This document shows, one piece after another, positions 16,502-25,638 of a stretch of 41,143 nt of DNA. The position numbers were made by a program, and so were the translations under genes. The DNA is taken from the NCBI GenBank assembly GCA_040905865.1, contig JBBDQU010000016.1, forward strand, positions 9,785-50,927. Direction: 5' to 3'. How positions within the stretch are numbered: the first letter of the stretch is position 1; every line of letters starts with the position of its first letter. The notes beneath the pieces are model-generated. The model had not been told where the DNA came from. It ran no database searches and saw nothing but the letters and a program-made list of their open reading frames with translations. Source of the DNA: Alphaproteobacteria bacterium (lineage in GTDB: Bacteria; Pseudomonadota; Alphaproteobacteria; UBA8366; GCA-2717185).

Positions 16502-19027
16502 TCATGCCGCTTTTACATTCAACGCGTTCAATGCGGATTGTTTCAGGCCCTGGCGAACGCTACCGTACCCTTCCCATGGATCCCGTCCTGCAAGGCGCTC
16601 CCGGCCCTTGTCGATTGTGACAATGTTCGCCGCACTGAAGTCGCCCAGCACGTCCCACGACACCGGCCATGCGACAGGCCCTCCCTCCCGCGCGCGCGGA
16701 GAATAGGGCGCGATTGCCGTTGCGCTCCTTGAATTGCGCAGGTAATCGATGAAGATGCGTCCCGTTCGCCTGGCCTTGCTCATGGTCGCCGTAAATCGTT
16801 CGGGGTCATGATCGGAAAACCGTTCCGCAAGCGCTTTTGCGAACGCTTTTACGACAGGCCATTCGTGACGCCGCATGAGCGGTACAACCACATGAATGCC
16901 CTTGCCGCCCGTGAGCAACGGAAAGCATTTCAGACCGAGGGCATCCAGCGCATCCCGCATGTCTGTTGCTGCATCTTTTACCTCGGAGAAATCGATCCCC
17001 GGACCCGGATCAAGATCGAATACAATTCGTTCCGGCCGCTCGATATCGTCGATCCGCGACCCCCAGACATGTATTTCCAGGACACCCATCTGTGCCGCGG
17101 CGACGAGGCCGGCCTTTCGCGTCAGATAGAGATAGCTTTCCGTGCCGCCGGATTTCGCGGGAATTTCCATCGATTTGAGATCGGACGGCAATCCCGACCC
17201 CGCATGACGCTGAAAGAAACAGCTTTTTTGGCGACCCTGCGGGCATCGAACAAGGCTCACGAGCCTGTTCCCGCAATAGGGAAGCATGCGCTCTCCAACG
17301 GCGTCAAAATATTCCGCGAGACCGTGTTTCGTTATGCCCTGCCTGGGAAACAGGACGCGATCCGGGTGGGTCAGGCGGATCCCGGCAACTGTCTTGTCCT
17401 CCGCATCTGGCATCCTGTCCACCTCATCTTGGTCCACGGGCCTGATCGGCCGCTCTGCTGTGACTTCCATTGGCTTCTTGTCTTCGCGCAGCCCCAGATA
17501 CCTTCCGTGCCGGACGAGGCCATCCCGGGTGAATTCCGCAAAGGCGATCTGGGCCACAAGCTCGGGCCTGATCCATCGGGCGGATTTGGCTATCGCACCT
17601 GGTGGCGGCGTATCCAGCGGTGACGTCTTTCGCGACAGGGCGCGGAACCGCGTCGCCAGCCTGCCCAATTCCGATTCGCTGAACCCGGTTCCGACGCGGC
17701 CGGCATACACGAGCCTGTCGCCATGGTATTGACCCAGCAGGATCGAAGCAAACGGCCGACCCTTGCTCGACGGCGACCATCCCACAACGACAAACTCCTG
17801 ATCCTTGCTGCATTTTACCTTCAGCCATTTACGTCCGCGCCCCGGCCGGTAAGGCGCGTTCATATGCTTGGCAATGATGCCTTCCCAGCCCCTGTCACAC
17901 AGTGTGTCCAATAATGTCGCGCCATCCGAAACGTCGTCGACGTAATAGAGCGGTCCCTTGCGCGGCAGATCGCTCAGCAGTTCCTTAAGCCGTGCTTTCC
18001 GCTGCGTAAGGGGTTGGCGAACAAGGCTGCTGCCGCCGTCGGCAAGAAGGTCGAATATAAAATACGACAGATTGCCCGAACCTGATTTAAGCGCGTCCTG
18101 CAGCAGACCAAAGTCCGAACGACCGTTTCCGTCGATAGCGACGACCTCTCCATCGAGTAGTACGCCATTCAGATTCAACGCAGACAACGCATCCGGGATT
18201 TTCGGATAACGCGCTGTCCAGTCGAGGCCGCTCCGCGAGTACAGATGTGCTACGTCACCGGAAACCGCGGCGATTGTCCGGTATCCGTCGAACTTCACCT
18301 CGAACCGCCAGACGTCACCCTCAGGTACTTCGTCTACCAGTGTGGCCAATGCGGGTTTGTGAAACGCCGGCAGCGGTGCGCCGCCGGTCTTGCGACGCCT
18401 GTTCGTTCTGCCGCCGCTCTCCCGCTGTACTTCGGGATGCGTCTCAATGGCATCGATGGTGCGGCCCGAAGCCACGCTGTCCGTCGCCGCCCCGGTGACG
18501 TCGGTTTCACGGTCGGCAAATTCGTCATCTTCCTTTATGAGCAGCCAGTTTTCCCGCTTTTCCGATCCCTTTCCCTTGAAGCGAACAAGCGCCCATCCGC
18601 CCTTCAGCCGCTCGCCGTTCAATCGAAAGGTCAGCTTTCCTGCCTTCAGGCCTTCCCGGGGATCATCGTCCGGCATCCAGTTTCCTTCATCCCACAGGAG
18701 TACCGGGCCCGCACCGTACTGGCCGTCGGGAATGCGCCCCTCGAATCTTGCATATTCCAGAGGATGGTCTTCCGTACGGACCGCCAGGCGCTTTTGCGAG
18801 GGGTCCAGGCTTGGGCCTTTCGTGATGGCCCAACTCAGCAGGACGCCATCCAGTTCCAGGCGCAGGTCGTAATGAAGCCGGCGAGCAGCGTGCTTCTGAA
18901 TGGCATAAAGATTCCCCTTCCGGGCGCGGCTTACATTCCCTTTCGGCTCAGGCGTTTCGCCGAATCGGCGCTTGCGATTGTAAACATCGAGAGCACTCGC
19001 CCTTTGGCGATTCCGGGAGGAGGCCAT
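16502..19027 (-). CDS. ligD: Multifunctional ATP-dependent DNA ligase LigD
   Basis: NHEJ enzyme that processes, fills and seals DNA double-strand breaks with Ku; 841 residues. Domain order is 3'-phosphoesterase (about 35-160; HAARRLHYDLRLE with His46, His52, Asp54), ATP-dependent ligase (about 220-520; adenylated lysine Lys245 in EVKFDGYR, then GWEGIIAKH and KWLKVK), and primase-polymerase (about 545-835; FDLDPG metal-binding aspartates, GGKGIHVVVPL). This PE-LIG-POL arrangement is the usual one in rhizobial LigD. The gene starts three bases after the ku stop, so both are served by the EcfG promoter upstream of ku. NHEJ genes under GSR control are known in other alphaproteobacteria. Confidence 0.95.
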   Translation of the reverse strand: MASSRNRQRASALDVYNRKRRFGETPEPKGNVSRARKGNLYAIQKHAARRLHYDLRLELDGVLLSWAITKGPSLDPSQKRLAVRTEDHPLEYARFEGRIPDGQYGAGPVLLWDEGNWMPDDDPREGLKAGKLTFRLNGERLKGGWALVRFKGKGSEKRENWLLIKEDDEFADRETDVTGAATDSVASGRTIDAIETHPEVQRESGGRTNRRRKTGGAPLPAFHKPALATLVDEVPEGDVWRFEVKFDGYRTIAAVSGDVAHLYSRSGLDWTARYPKIPDALSALNLNGVLLDGEVVAIDGNGRSDFGLLQDALKSGSGNLSYFIFDLLADGGSSLVRQPLTQRKARLKELLSDLPRKGPLYYVDDVSDGATLLDTLCDRGWEGIIAKHMNAPYRPGRGRKWLKVKCSKDQEFVVVGWSPSSKGRPFASILLGQYHGDRLVYAGRVGTGFSESELGRLATRFRALSRKTSPLDTPPPGAIAKSARWIRPELVAQIAFAEFTRDGLVRHGRYLGLREDKKPMEVTAERPIRPVDQDEVDRMPDAEDKTVAGIRLTHPDRVLFPRQGITKHGLAEYFDAVGERMLPYCGNRLVSLVRCPQGRQKSCFFQRHAGSGLPSDLKSMEIPAKSGGTESYLYLTRKAGLVAAAQMGVLEIHVWGSRIDDIERPERIVFDLDPGPGIDFSEVKDAATDMRDALDALGLKCFPLLTGGKGIHVVVPLMRRHEWPVVKAFAKALAERFSDHDPERFTATMSKARRTGRIFIDYLRNSRSATAIAPYSPRAREGGPVAWPVSWDVLGDFSAANIVTIDKGRERLAGRDPWEGYGSVRQGLKQSALNALNVKAA

Positions 19028-19030
19028 GAA

Positions 19031-19951
19031 TCATCCGGTCTTTTTTTGCCGGCCACCGGAGGACGACCGGCGGTTTTTGTCCGACTTCGCCCCGCTAACG
19101 CTTCGCTTCAGCGCTTCAACAAGGTCAATCACATTCGCGCCGCCGGACGCGCCTTCCTCCTCGTCAACCCTGACGACTTTCTTCCGCTTCGCTTTTGCAT
19201 CGATCAACTCGCGTACCGCAGCGGTGTAGCTGTCCTTGAACTTTGTCGGATCGAATGCGGCGGATTTTCGCTCGATAAGTTCCTTCGCCAGATCCAGGAG
19301 TTCCTTGTCCGGACGGGTGTCCGAAAGCGTTGAAAAATATGGCGCCGCACTCCGCACCTCATCGTCGAAACGCAGCGTTTCCAGCAACATGCCCTGCCCG
19401 GACGGCTTCAGCGCGCCGATATACTCACGACCCCGCATGACAAATTGCCCGATCCCGACCCGTTCCGATGACCGGAGCGCCTCGCGCAGGATGCCATAGG
19501 CCTCTTCGGCCAATTCATTGTCGGCGACGACGTAATAGGGCCGATCGAACCAGATAGGGTCGATTTCGCAATGGCCGACAAACTGCACGAGATCCAGCGT
19601 CTTTCTGGCTTCCAATTTTATATCCTCAAGTTCGTGGGGGTCGATCAGGATATATTTTCCCTTCTCCAGTTCGTATCCCTTCACGATGTCGTCGGTATCG
19701 ACAGGACCGATCCCCGGGACAACTTTTTCGTAGCGGATGCGTTTCCCCGACGGTTCATGGATCTGGTGAAAGCTGATATGCTGGCCGCCCTGTGTCGCCG
19801 GGTACAACTTCACGGGTACCGACACCAATGCCAGACGCAGGTTACCGGACCAGGACGGACGCCTGCCTTCGATACCTCGACCGGCGTGACTGGATGACCG
19901 TGTCGTCTTCTTCCGGGCCGAAGACGATGGTGTGGTTTTCTTGGCCGCCAT
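19031..19951 (-). CDS. ku: DNA end-binding protein Ku
   Basis: Homodimeric ring protein that holds broken DNA ends and recruits LigD; 306 residues. The core Ku fold begins RPSWSGNLRLALVSVPVKLYPAT and includes HQIHEPSGKRIRYEKVVPG and the YVLID-like KYILIDPHELEDI. A Lys/Ser-rich N-terminal extension of about 30 residues and a basic C-terminal tail flank the core; basic C-termini in Ku aid DNA binding. ATG at 19951 is preferred over 20035 because the EcfG -10 element ends only 12 bases before it and the longer start would overlap the promoter. The leader would then be about five bases with no Shine-Dalgarno, i.e. nearly leaderless. Confidence 0.93.
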   Translation of the reverse strand: MAAKKTTPSSSARKKTTRSSSHAGRGIEGRRPSWSGNLRLALVSVPVKLYPATQGGQHISFHQIHEPSGKRIRYEKVVPGIGPVDTDDIVKGYELEKGKYILIDPHELEDIKLEARKTLDLVQFVGHCEIDPIWFDRPYYVVADNELAEEAYGILREALRSSERVGIGQFVMRGREYIGALKPSGQGMLLETLRFDDEVRSAAPYFSTLSDTRPDKELLDLAKELIERKSAAFDPTKFKDSYTAAVRELIDAKAKRKKVVRVDEEEGASGGANVIDLVEALKRSVSGAKSDKNRRSSSGGRQKKTG

Positions 19952-19962
19952 GATAGCGCAGT

Positions 19963-19988
19963 AACGGACAGAACCATCCGCCGGTTCC
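19963..19988 (-). promoter_or_regulatory. EcfG-type promoter of ku-ligD
   Basis: On the - strand GGAAC (19988-19984), 17-base spacer, CGTT (19966-19963). The inferred TSS near 19956 is almost at the ku ATG (19951). It is divergent from the sodB promoter about 65 bases away. Confidence 0.85.
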
Positions 19989-20053
19989 GCTATCGGGTAT
20001 TGAAACAGGCGATACGCGGGCCGGAATCGGCGCAAGTCAGTGCCCGCGCGAAC

Positions 20054-20078
20054 GGAACCTTCCGTCGGCCGCGGCGTT
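20054..20078 (+). promoter_or_regulatory. EcfG-type promoter of the superoxide dismutase gene
   Basis: GGAAC at 20054-20058, 16-base spacer, CGTT at 20075-20078. The inferred TSS near 20085 gives a leader of about 64 bases to the ATG at 20149. Confidence 0.85.
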
Positions 20079-20148
20079 CACTGCGTAGATGACGCAAAAT
20101 CCCACGTTCATCGAACACAGGATTTCGACGCGACAGAAGGAGAAATCA

Positions 20149-20775
20149 ATGCCCATCAGTCTTCCGGAATTACCATACGCCCTAGATGCCCTGGCGCCAC
20201 ACATGTCTGAACGGACGCTTCAGTTCCATCACGGAAAGCATCACAAGAGTTACGTCGACAAGGCGAACGGCCTGATTGAAGGAACGCCCCACGAAGGCAA
20301 GGAGCTGTACGAGATTGTCGTTGCGGCAGCGCGTGACAAGGACACGGCGCTATTCAACAATGCTGCGCAGGCGTGGAACCACAGCTTCTTTTGGCAGTGC
20401 ATGACACCGAACGGCGGCGGTGCGCCCGAAGGCGAAACCATGGATGCGATTGAAAATGCCTTTGGCGGTCTCGATGGTTTCAAGAAGGAGTTTCGGGAGA
20501 AAGCGACCGGGCAGTTTGGAAGCGGCTGGGCGTGGCTCGTACTCCGCGACGGAACGCTGGAGGTTACAAGCACGTCTAACGCTGAAACGCCAATTGTTTC
20601 GGGTCTTCAGCCTGTCCTGACCTGCGATGTCTGGGAGCACGCCTATTACCTCGATTATCAGAACGAGCGGCCCAAGTTCGTGGATGCTTTCCTTGACAAT
20701 CTGGTCAACTGGAATTTCGTCGCCGAGCAACTGGCTGCCTCGGAGTCGACGGAAAAACGGCGCGGCGTCGGTTGA
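20149..20775 (+). CDS. sodB: Superoxide dismutase, Fe-type
   Basis: Converts superoxide to oxygen and hydrogen peroxide in the cytoplasm; 208 residues. Metal ligands are His27 (FHHGKHHKSY), His78 (WNHSFFW), Asp160 and His164 (DVWEHAYYLDY). Gln74 in NNAAQAWNH and the STSNAETP stretch are features of the iron-specific rather than the manganese class; metal use could still be cambialistic. Start ATG at 20149 has a strong AAGGAG eight bases upstream; an upstream start at 20089 lies within the leader. EcfG control fits the oxidative-stress branch of the GSR. Confidence 0.95.
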   Translation: MPISLPELPYALDALAPHMSERTLQFHHGKHHKSYVDKANGLIEGTPHEGKELYEIVVAAARDKDTALFNNAAQAWNHSFFWQCMTPNGGGAPEGETMDAIENAFGGLDGFKKEFREKATGQFGSGWAWLVLRDGTLEVTSTSNAETPIVSGLQPVLTCDVWEHAYYLDYQNERPKFVDAFLDNLVNWNFVAEQLAASESTEKRRGVG

Positions 20776-20803
20776 ACCAGCGTTGCTGGATCATCGATAA
20801 GAC

Positions 20804-20861
20804 AGGTCAGGTCATGGTTGCTGGATCGCCACAGGCGAATTCAACAACCATGACCTGACCT
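20804..20861. repeat. Perfect 17-bp inverted repeat between convergent genes
   Basis: The arms AGGTCAGGTCATGGTTG (20804-20820) and its exact complement (20845-20861) enclose a 24-base loop containing the small palindrome CGCC/GGCG. It lies between the ends of sodB and the DUF296 gene and covers the latter's stop codon, so it could be a bidirectional terminator. A diverged copy of the loop and right arm occurs at 36951-37004, which points to a small mobile or interspersed repeat family. Confidence 0.8.
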
Positions 20862-21294
20862 AGCAGCGGATGAGGGACAATCCGGAACGACGGTCGTACT
20901 GCTTCTGAAGATGGACCGGATGTTCCGTCAGGATAATTTCCAGGGTTGGCCGGACAATAGCCTTGGCAAGATGGCCGCCATGCGCCGTTCCATCGTGTCT
21001 GCCAACGATCAGATGGCAATGCAGCGCCGGCTTCCCCTCTTCGTCCAGGGCGATATCACCTGTCAGGGTCAGGACTTCGACCTGCTCGTTGAATTCCGCG
21101 GCGTTTTCATACTCCCGAGTCTCCCAGTTGAACCAGGTGGTCCTGACATAGGAAAACGCGCCGATACCCTTGAAGCTGCTGCTCGTGAGATGTTCTCTCG
21201 TCGCGAATTGCCGCAGTTCGTCGAGGACGTCGTCTCCCGTCTCCAGGATCAGGGCGAAGGTTTTCGGCTTTTCGGAGATCTTCTTGCTGAACAT
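20860..21294 (-). CDS. PPC/DUF296 domain protein
   Basis: A single PPC (plants and prokaryotes conserved, DUF296) domain of 144 residues. The family core is clear: FALILETGDDVLDELRQFA, SSFKGIGAFSYV, EVLTLTGDIA, and the metal- or nucleotide-pocket histidines in LHCHLIVGRHDGTAHGGHL. Bacterial single-domain members form trimers; their function is not settled, although they are often called DNA-binding by homology to plant AHL proteins. The ATG at 21294 matches the family's normal start; the frame continues upstream to a GTG at 21408, past the EcfG promoter, and is not needed. Confidence 0.88.
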   Translation of the reverse strand: MFSKKISEKPKTFALILETGDDVLDELRQFATREHLTSSSFKGIGAFSYVRTTWFNWETREYENAAEFNEQVEVLTLTGDIALDEEGKPALHCHLIVGRHDGTAHGGHLAKAIVRPTLEIILTEHPVHLQKQYDRRSGLSLIRC

Positions 21295-21340
21295 TCCATG
21301 GACCCGCTTGTTTCTGAATTGGCCAGTCTCTCGTTTTATT

Positions 21341-21365
21341 AACGGCAACGGGCGTTCGCTGTTCC
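21341..21365 (-). promoter_or_regulatory. EcfG-type promoter of the DUF296 gene
   Basis: On the - strand GGAAC (21365-21361), 16-base spacer, CGTT (21344-21341). The inferred TSS near 21334 gives a leader of about 40 bases to the ATG at 21294. Confidence 0.83.
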
Positions 21366-21445
21366 GCAATCCGGGACGCCCTGTGCATGGGACAGGCTCT
21401 CCTGTCACGCCGCCTCCGATCAGATCGTGTTTGGCTGGAGTCCCC

Positions 21446-21697
21446 TCACGCGATCAGCGTCAGGCCGAACAGGATCGCCAGCCACAGGCCCGTGGCGGCA
21501 ACGGCGAGCCGTGGCAACATCCCGTGCGAAGACAGGTGCATGAACAGTGTTGCAATCAGCGTGGCTTTGCCCGCCGCAATAACGATGTTGAGAACGGCGT
21601 TGAATACGCCGAGTTCCACGAAAGAAAATCCGACGGTCAGACCGAGCAGCGCCATGAGCGCCCCATAGATCATGAAAAGTTTGCCGGTCTCGCTCAT
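21446..21697 (-). CDS. caa3 oxidase subunit IV
   Basis: An 83-residue protein with three hydrophobic helices (about 7-30, 33-53, 62-82), matching the small COX4/prokaryotic cytochrome c oxidase subunit IV family. The motif KATLIATLFMHL in the second helix is typical. It helps assemble or stabilise the oxidase and carries no redox centres. The ATG at 21697 overlaps the stop of the subunit III gene as ATGA, the same coupling seen through the operon. It is the last gene of the respiratory cluster. Confidence 0.85.
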   Translation of the reverse strand: MSETGKLFMIYGALMALLGLTVGFSFVELGVFNAVLNIVIAAGKATLIATLFMHLSSHGMLPRLAVAATGLWLAILFGLTLIA

Positions 21698-22332
21698 CGG
21701 TCTATCAGGTAGAGGATCGGAAACAGGAAGACCCAGACGATATCCACGAAATGCCAGTACAGCCCCATCGCCAGTATCCGCCGTCCGCGGCCCGCATCGC
21801 CTGTCCGGCGCCACATGCCCAGTATCCACAGCATGGCGACGAGCCCGCCGAGCAGGTGGGCCGCGTGCAGCGATGTCATCGTGAAATAGAGATTGAAGAA
21901 ATATTCGGCGTGGACCGGTTCCGGCCCCTCGTAACGGAACGCCAACCCGAGAACCGGCGCCAGCCCCTCGCGGAATTCGCTGTAATATTCGTAACCCTTT
22001 ATCGCCAGGAACGCCGTGCCAAGGCATGCCGTTGCGGTCATGGCCAATACGCAGGGGCGCCAATTGGATTTCCGTGAATACGCGTGGGCGAGGGCCATCG
22101 TCAGGCTGCTGGTGATCAGCACGGCCGTATTGAAGGTCCCCAGAGGCAGGGAAAGGTGCTGCGACGCGGCAGAAAATGTCTCGGCATGTTCAAGCCTTGC
22201 GGTGAGGTAGACCAGCAGCAATGCGCCGAACAGCATCGCTTCCGAACCAAGAAAGATCCACATTGCGAAAGCGTCGGCTGCCCGCTCCCGCGCCGCGATC
22301 CTGAAGGCCTCGCTCTGCGTGTTGTCGGTCAT
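21694..22332 (-). CDS. ctaE: caa3 oxidase subunit III
   Basis: Heme-copper oxidase subunit III, 212 residues with five predicted helices: ([16 protein letters not shown]), ([19 protein letters not shown]), ([21 protein letters not shown]), ([19 protein letters not shown]) and ([18 protein letters not shown]). The last, YWHFVDIVW, is the classic subunit III signature. The five-helix length (not seven) is common for caa3-type enzymes. Start and stop overlap the adjacent subunit I and IV genes by four bases each. Confidence 0.93.
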   Translation of the reverse strand: MTDNTQSEAFRIAARERAADAFAMWIFLGSEAMLFGALLLVYLTARLEHAETFSAASQHLSLPLGTFNTAVLITSSLTMALAHAYSRKSNWRPCVLAMTATACLGTAFLAIKGYEYYSEFREGLAPVLGLAFRYEGPEPVHAEYFFNLYFTMTSLHAAHLLGGLVAMLWILGMWRRTGDAGRGRRILAMGLYWHFVDIVWVFLFPILYLIDR

Positions 22333-23939
22333 GGTCCCTCTTCCGGTGGCGGATAGGCATAGGGTGGACCTGAGACACGCGGCAGTTCATCGAAGTTATG
22401 CACAGCGGGCGGCGACGACGTCCGCCATTCGAGACCGGTCGCATTCCACGGGTTGTCCGTGGCGCGAGGCCCCCGGAACACTGACCAGCCCAGATAAAAG
22501 AGCGGCATCAGATAGCCCACGGCCAGCACCACAGCCCCTGCGGAGGACAGCACATGCCAGAAACTGAACTCCGGCGGATAGGCATGATAGCGCCGCGGCA
22601 TGCCGAGATAGCCGAGCACGAATTGCGGGAAAAAGGTGAGGTTGAATCCGATGAAGGTCGTCGCCGCCGCGATTCGTCCCCACAGCTCGGAGTAGAGCCG
22701 ACCCGTCATCTTCGGCCACCAGAAATGCAGCCCGGCCATGTAGGCCGTCACCATTCCGCCGACCATGATGTAATGGAAGTGGGCGACGACGAAATAGGTG
22801 TCGTGAAGATGCACGTCGACCGCGAGCGAGGCGACAAAAAGCCCGGTAAGGCCGCCAAAGGTGAATAGTCCGAGAAATCCCAGGGCATACAGCATCGGCG
22901 TTTCGAAACTGATAACCCCCTTGCGCAGCGTGAGGCTCCAGTTGAATACCTTTATGGCCGACGGAATTGCGACGCAAAATGACAGGAAGGAAAAAACGAT
23001 TCCGGCGTAGGCGGACTGGCCGCTGACAAACATGTGGTGGCCCCAGACGAGGAAGCCAAATATCGCTATGGCCATGCTGGCCAGGGCAACCGCCTTGTAG
23101 CCGAACAGCGGACGCCGGCTGAAACAGGGAATAATCTCCGAAATGACCCCCATGCCCGGCAGGATCATGATGTACACGGCGGGATGCGAATAGAACCAGA
23201 AGAGGTGCTGGAACAGCAGGGGATCGCCGCCAAGCGCCGGGTCGAAAACGCCGATTCCGAAGACCCGTTCGAGGACGATCAGGATGAGCGCCGCGGCCAG
23301 AACCGGCGTGGCGAGAACCATCACGAGGCTGGTCGCATACATCGTCCAGACAAAGATTGGCAGCCTGAACCAGGTGAGGCCCGGTGCGCGCAGCAAATGG
23401 ATCGTCACGATGAAGTTGATGCCTGTCATGATCGTGGAGAAGCCGACGATGAACACGCCGAGCGCCGCGATGCTGACAAAGCTGTTGGAATAGAGGCTGG
23501 AATAGGGCGTGTAGAAGGTCCAGCCGGTGTCGACGCCGCCGGCAATCACGGCGAACAGCGCAAACAGGCTGCCGACCATGAACACGTACCAGCTCGCGAG
23601 GTTCAGGCGGGGAAACGCCAGGTCCCGGGCGCCGAGCATGAGCGGCAGCAGGAAATTGCCCAGCGTGGCGGGGATTGACGGCACCAGGAAGAACCAGATC
23701 ATGATGATGCCGTGGATCGAAAAGAGACGATTGTAGACGTCGTCGGTGACCAGATCGCCCGCCGGCGTGGCCAGTTCGAGCCGCATTATTACCGCCATGG
23801 CGCCGCCAACGAAGAAGAACATTGTCAACGACGCGAGATACAGCCAGGCGACCCGCTTGTGGTCGGTCGTCAGCAGCCACGAACGAACGCCCGAGCCTTC
23901 CTGGAAATAGGATTCCGGCGTGGCGGCGGTCTGCGTCAT
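22329..23939 (-). CDS. ctaD: caa3 oxidase subunit I (A2-type heme-copper oxidase)
   Basis: Catalytic subunit, 536 residues, about twelve helices. It binds low-spin heme (His76, His389), high-spin heme (His387) and CuB (His252, His301, His302), with Tyr256 placed for the His-Tyr cross-link. The D-channel glutamate of A1 enzymes (HPEVY) is replaced: the motif reads YSHPAVYIM at 250-258, the tyrosine-serine signature of A2-type oxidases such as those of Rhodothermus and Thermus. The K-channel region ([11 protein letters not shown], Lys330) is present. It reduces oxygen to water while pumping protons. Overlaps subunits II and III by ATGA. Confidence 0.96.
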   Translation of the reverse strand: MTQTAATPESYFQEGSGVRSWLLTTDHKRVAWLYLASLTMFFFVGGAMAVIMRLELATPAGDLVTDDVYNRLFSIHGIIMIWFFLVPSIPATLGNFLLPLMLGARDLAFPRLNLASWYVFMVGSLFALFAVIAGGVDTGWTFYTPYSSLYSNSFVSIAALGVFIVGFSTIMTGINFIVTIHLLRAPGLTWFRLPIFVWTMYATSLVMVLATPVLAAALILIVLERVFGIGVFDPALGGDPLLFQHLFWFYSHPAVYIMILPGMGVISEIIPCFSRRPLFGYKAVALASMAIAIFGFLVWGHHMFVSGQSAYAGIVFSFLSFCVAIPSAIKVFNWSLTLRKGVISFETPMLYALGFLGLFTFGGLTGLFVASLAVDVHLHDTYFVVAHFHYIMVGGMVTAYMAGLHFWWPKMTGRLYSELWGRIAAATTFIGFNLTFFPQFVLGYLGMPRRYHAYPPEFSFWHVLSSAGAVVLAVGYLMPLFYLGWSVFRGPRATDNPWNATGLEWRTSSPPAVHNFDELPRVSGPPYAYPPPEEGP

Positions 23940-24880
23940 TGCACGCTCTCCCCGGGCGACAGGGACCGGACATATTCGGTGAGCATCTGCAGTTCCGATT
24001 CATCGATGAGGCCGTCGTAACTCGGCATGACCGGTTCGTACCCGGCAGCGATCTCCTTGTCCGGCATCAGGATCGAGTCGCGGATGTAACGGTCATCGGC
24101 TATCGTTGCCGTACCGTTCGAAAGAGCCACCGGACGGCCGAAAACACCGTCGAGCCGCGGCGCGCGGACCTGGCTCGAATCGCCGTGACAACCGGAGCAG
24201 CCGAGCGCGCGGAACAGCCTTCCGCCTGCCTGTGCAAGCGATTCGCCTTCACCCTGCAGTTCCAGCCATTCGGCGAATGCCGCCGGCTCCATCACAATGA
24301 CGAAACCGCCCATCGCCGAGTGTTCGGTGCCGCAGAATTCAGCGCAGAACAGGCGGTAACGACCCGGCCTGGTCGCAGTGAACCAGACATGGCTTGCGCG
24401 GCCGGGCACAACGTCCTGCTTGACCCGAAATGCCGGCACATAGAATGAGTGGATGACGTCCTGGGATGCCATCGATACGACAACCGGCTGATCGACAGGA
24501 ACATGAAGCTCGTTGATCTCCCGCTGGCCACCGGGATGACGGAACTGCCACATCCACTGTTTGCCGATCGCCGAGATTTCCAGCGCATTGGCGGGTGGAT
24601 TGTCCCGGTCGAGGAACAAGACAGCGCCCCATACGAACAGTCCCAGGGCGACCAGGAACGACGTGCTGGTCCAGCCGATTTCCAGCCGCAGGTTGCGTGT
24701 CCGCCTGCCGGAGCGGTCCGCGCTGCTGCCGGCGCGATAACGCACGGCGTATCCGACAACGAGAATCGTCAGAAAGAGGCCGATGCCGAACGAAAACGCC
24801 ACCAGGGTATAGAACAGCGTGTCTATGCCAGCCGCCCCTGCGGCGGCGCTTTCCGGTATGAACCGTATCTGGTCGTTCAT
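23936..24880 (-). CDS. ctaC: caa3 oxidase subunit II with fused cytochrome c
   Basis: Electron-entry subunit, 314 residues. Two N-terminal membrane helices (about 20-46 and 70-92) anchor a periplasmic cupredoxin domain with the CuA ligands His144, Cys179, Cys183, His187 and Met190 ([12 protein letters not shown]). A C-terminal cytochrome c domain binds heme through CSGCH (228-232) with a likely Met ligand in VMPSY; this fusion defines the caa3 class. No lipobox or cleavable signal is evident. The ATG at 24880 overlaps the SCO stop; the longer frame to 25012 lies inside the SCO gene and is rejected. Confidence 0.95.
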   Translation of the reverse strand: MNDQIRFIPESAAAGAAGIDTLFYTLVAFSFGIGLFLTILVVGYAVRYRAGSSADRSGRRTRNLRLEIGWTSTSFLVALGLFVWGAVLFLDRDNPPANALEISAIGKQWMWQFRHPGGQREINELHVPVDQPVVVSMASQDVIHSFYVPAFRVKQDVVPGRASHVWFTATRPGRYRLFCAEFCGTEHSAMGGFVIVMEPAAFAEWLELQGEGESLAQAGGRLFRALGCSGCHGDSSQVRAPRLDGVFGRPVALSNGTATIADDRYIRDSILMPDKEIAAGYEPVMPSYDGLIDESELQMLTEYVRSLSPGESVQ

Positions 24881-25638
24881 GACCGGTTCCTCCGGAACAG
24901 GAGGACAAGGATGGCTAGGGAGAGAAGGAGCACGGTCAGGAATCCGCCAATCTGCAGCGATGCCATGACGACAGAGGTGTATCGACCCTTTGAGTCGTCG
25001 AACCCTGCGCACAGAAGGAACACCTGATCTGCGACCGATCCCAGCCGGCCCCGCGAGGCCTCCACGAGAGCAAGGCGGAGATCGCGCGCCTCAAACGCCA
25101 TGGCGGGCAGGACACGCGCAATCCGCGCGTCGGGCGTCAGGGCGAAAATCGCTATCGGGTGTACGAATTGCCCGGCATGGGTGCGCGTCTGGAATGTCAG
25201 GCCGGACTCGCGAGCGAGGCGCGCGCCGGCGCCCCCGGCATCGGTGAGGAACCGCCACGGCCGGACGACATCCTCATCCGTGGCATCCGCGAGTTTGGCC
25301 CGCGCTTCGCGGGCGTCCCGGGAGGTTTCGTTGCTGTCGATGGAGATGAACAGGGCATTGTAGTCGCGCTCGTCCAATCCCGTTTCCGACAGGGCGTTTG
25401 CGACTGCCGTCTGCGCGACGCCGCAAAGATTTGGACACTTGGCGTATCCGAAAATCATCAGGGCAGGTTTTTCGGCAAGCGCCTCTTTCAGGGATATCGC
25501 CTGACCGTCGCCTGTACGAAATGGACTGTCCAGCGACAGGGTCGCGCCGATTTCCGGCGTGAATTCGGGTCGGGTATAGGCGCTGGCGCCAGACCAGGTG
25601 GCGAGAGCGACCAGCAACAGGGCGGTGGCGCGTCTCAT
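24877..25638 (-). CDS. SCO1/SenC copper chaperone with C-terminal anchor
   Basis: Thioredoxin-fold protein that delivers copper to the CuA site of subunit II; 253 residues. A signal peptide (MRRATALLLVALATWSGASA) is followed by the SCO domain with the copper ligands Cys68 and Cys72 (CPNLC) and His160 in the HAGQFVHP region. A C-terminal hydrophobic helix (about 225-247) followed by RRN anchors it from the periplasm, an arrangement often seen in SCO proteins encoded beside ACIII-caa3 clusters. ATG at 25638 has GGAGGCG upstream and overlaps the stop of the preceding gene. Confidence 0.92.
   Translation of the reverse strand: MRRATALLLVALATWSGASAYTRPEFTPEIGATLSLDSPFRTGDGQAISLKEALAEKPALMIFGYAKCPNLCGVAQTAVANALSETGLDERDYNALFISIDSNETSRDAREARAKLADATDEDVVRPWRFLTDAGGAGARLARESGLTFQTRTHAGQFVHPIAIFALTPDARIARVLPAMAFEARDLRLALVEASRGRLGSVADQVFLLCAGFDDSKGRYTSVVMASLQIGGFLTVLLLSLAILVLLFRRNRS

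Noticed and set aside
22396-24003. 535-residue open frame on the - strand
   Set aside because: Out-of-frame shadow of the oxidase subunit I gene; low-complexity Arg/His/Pro/Gly protein with no family.
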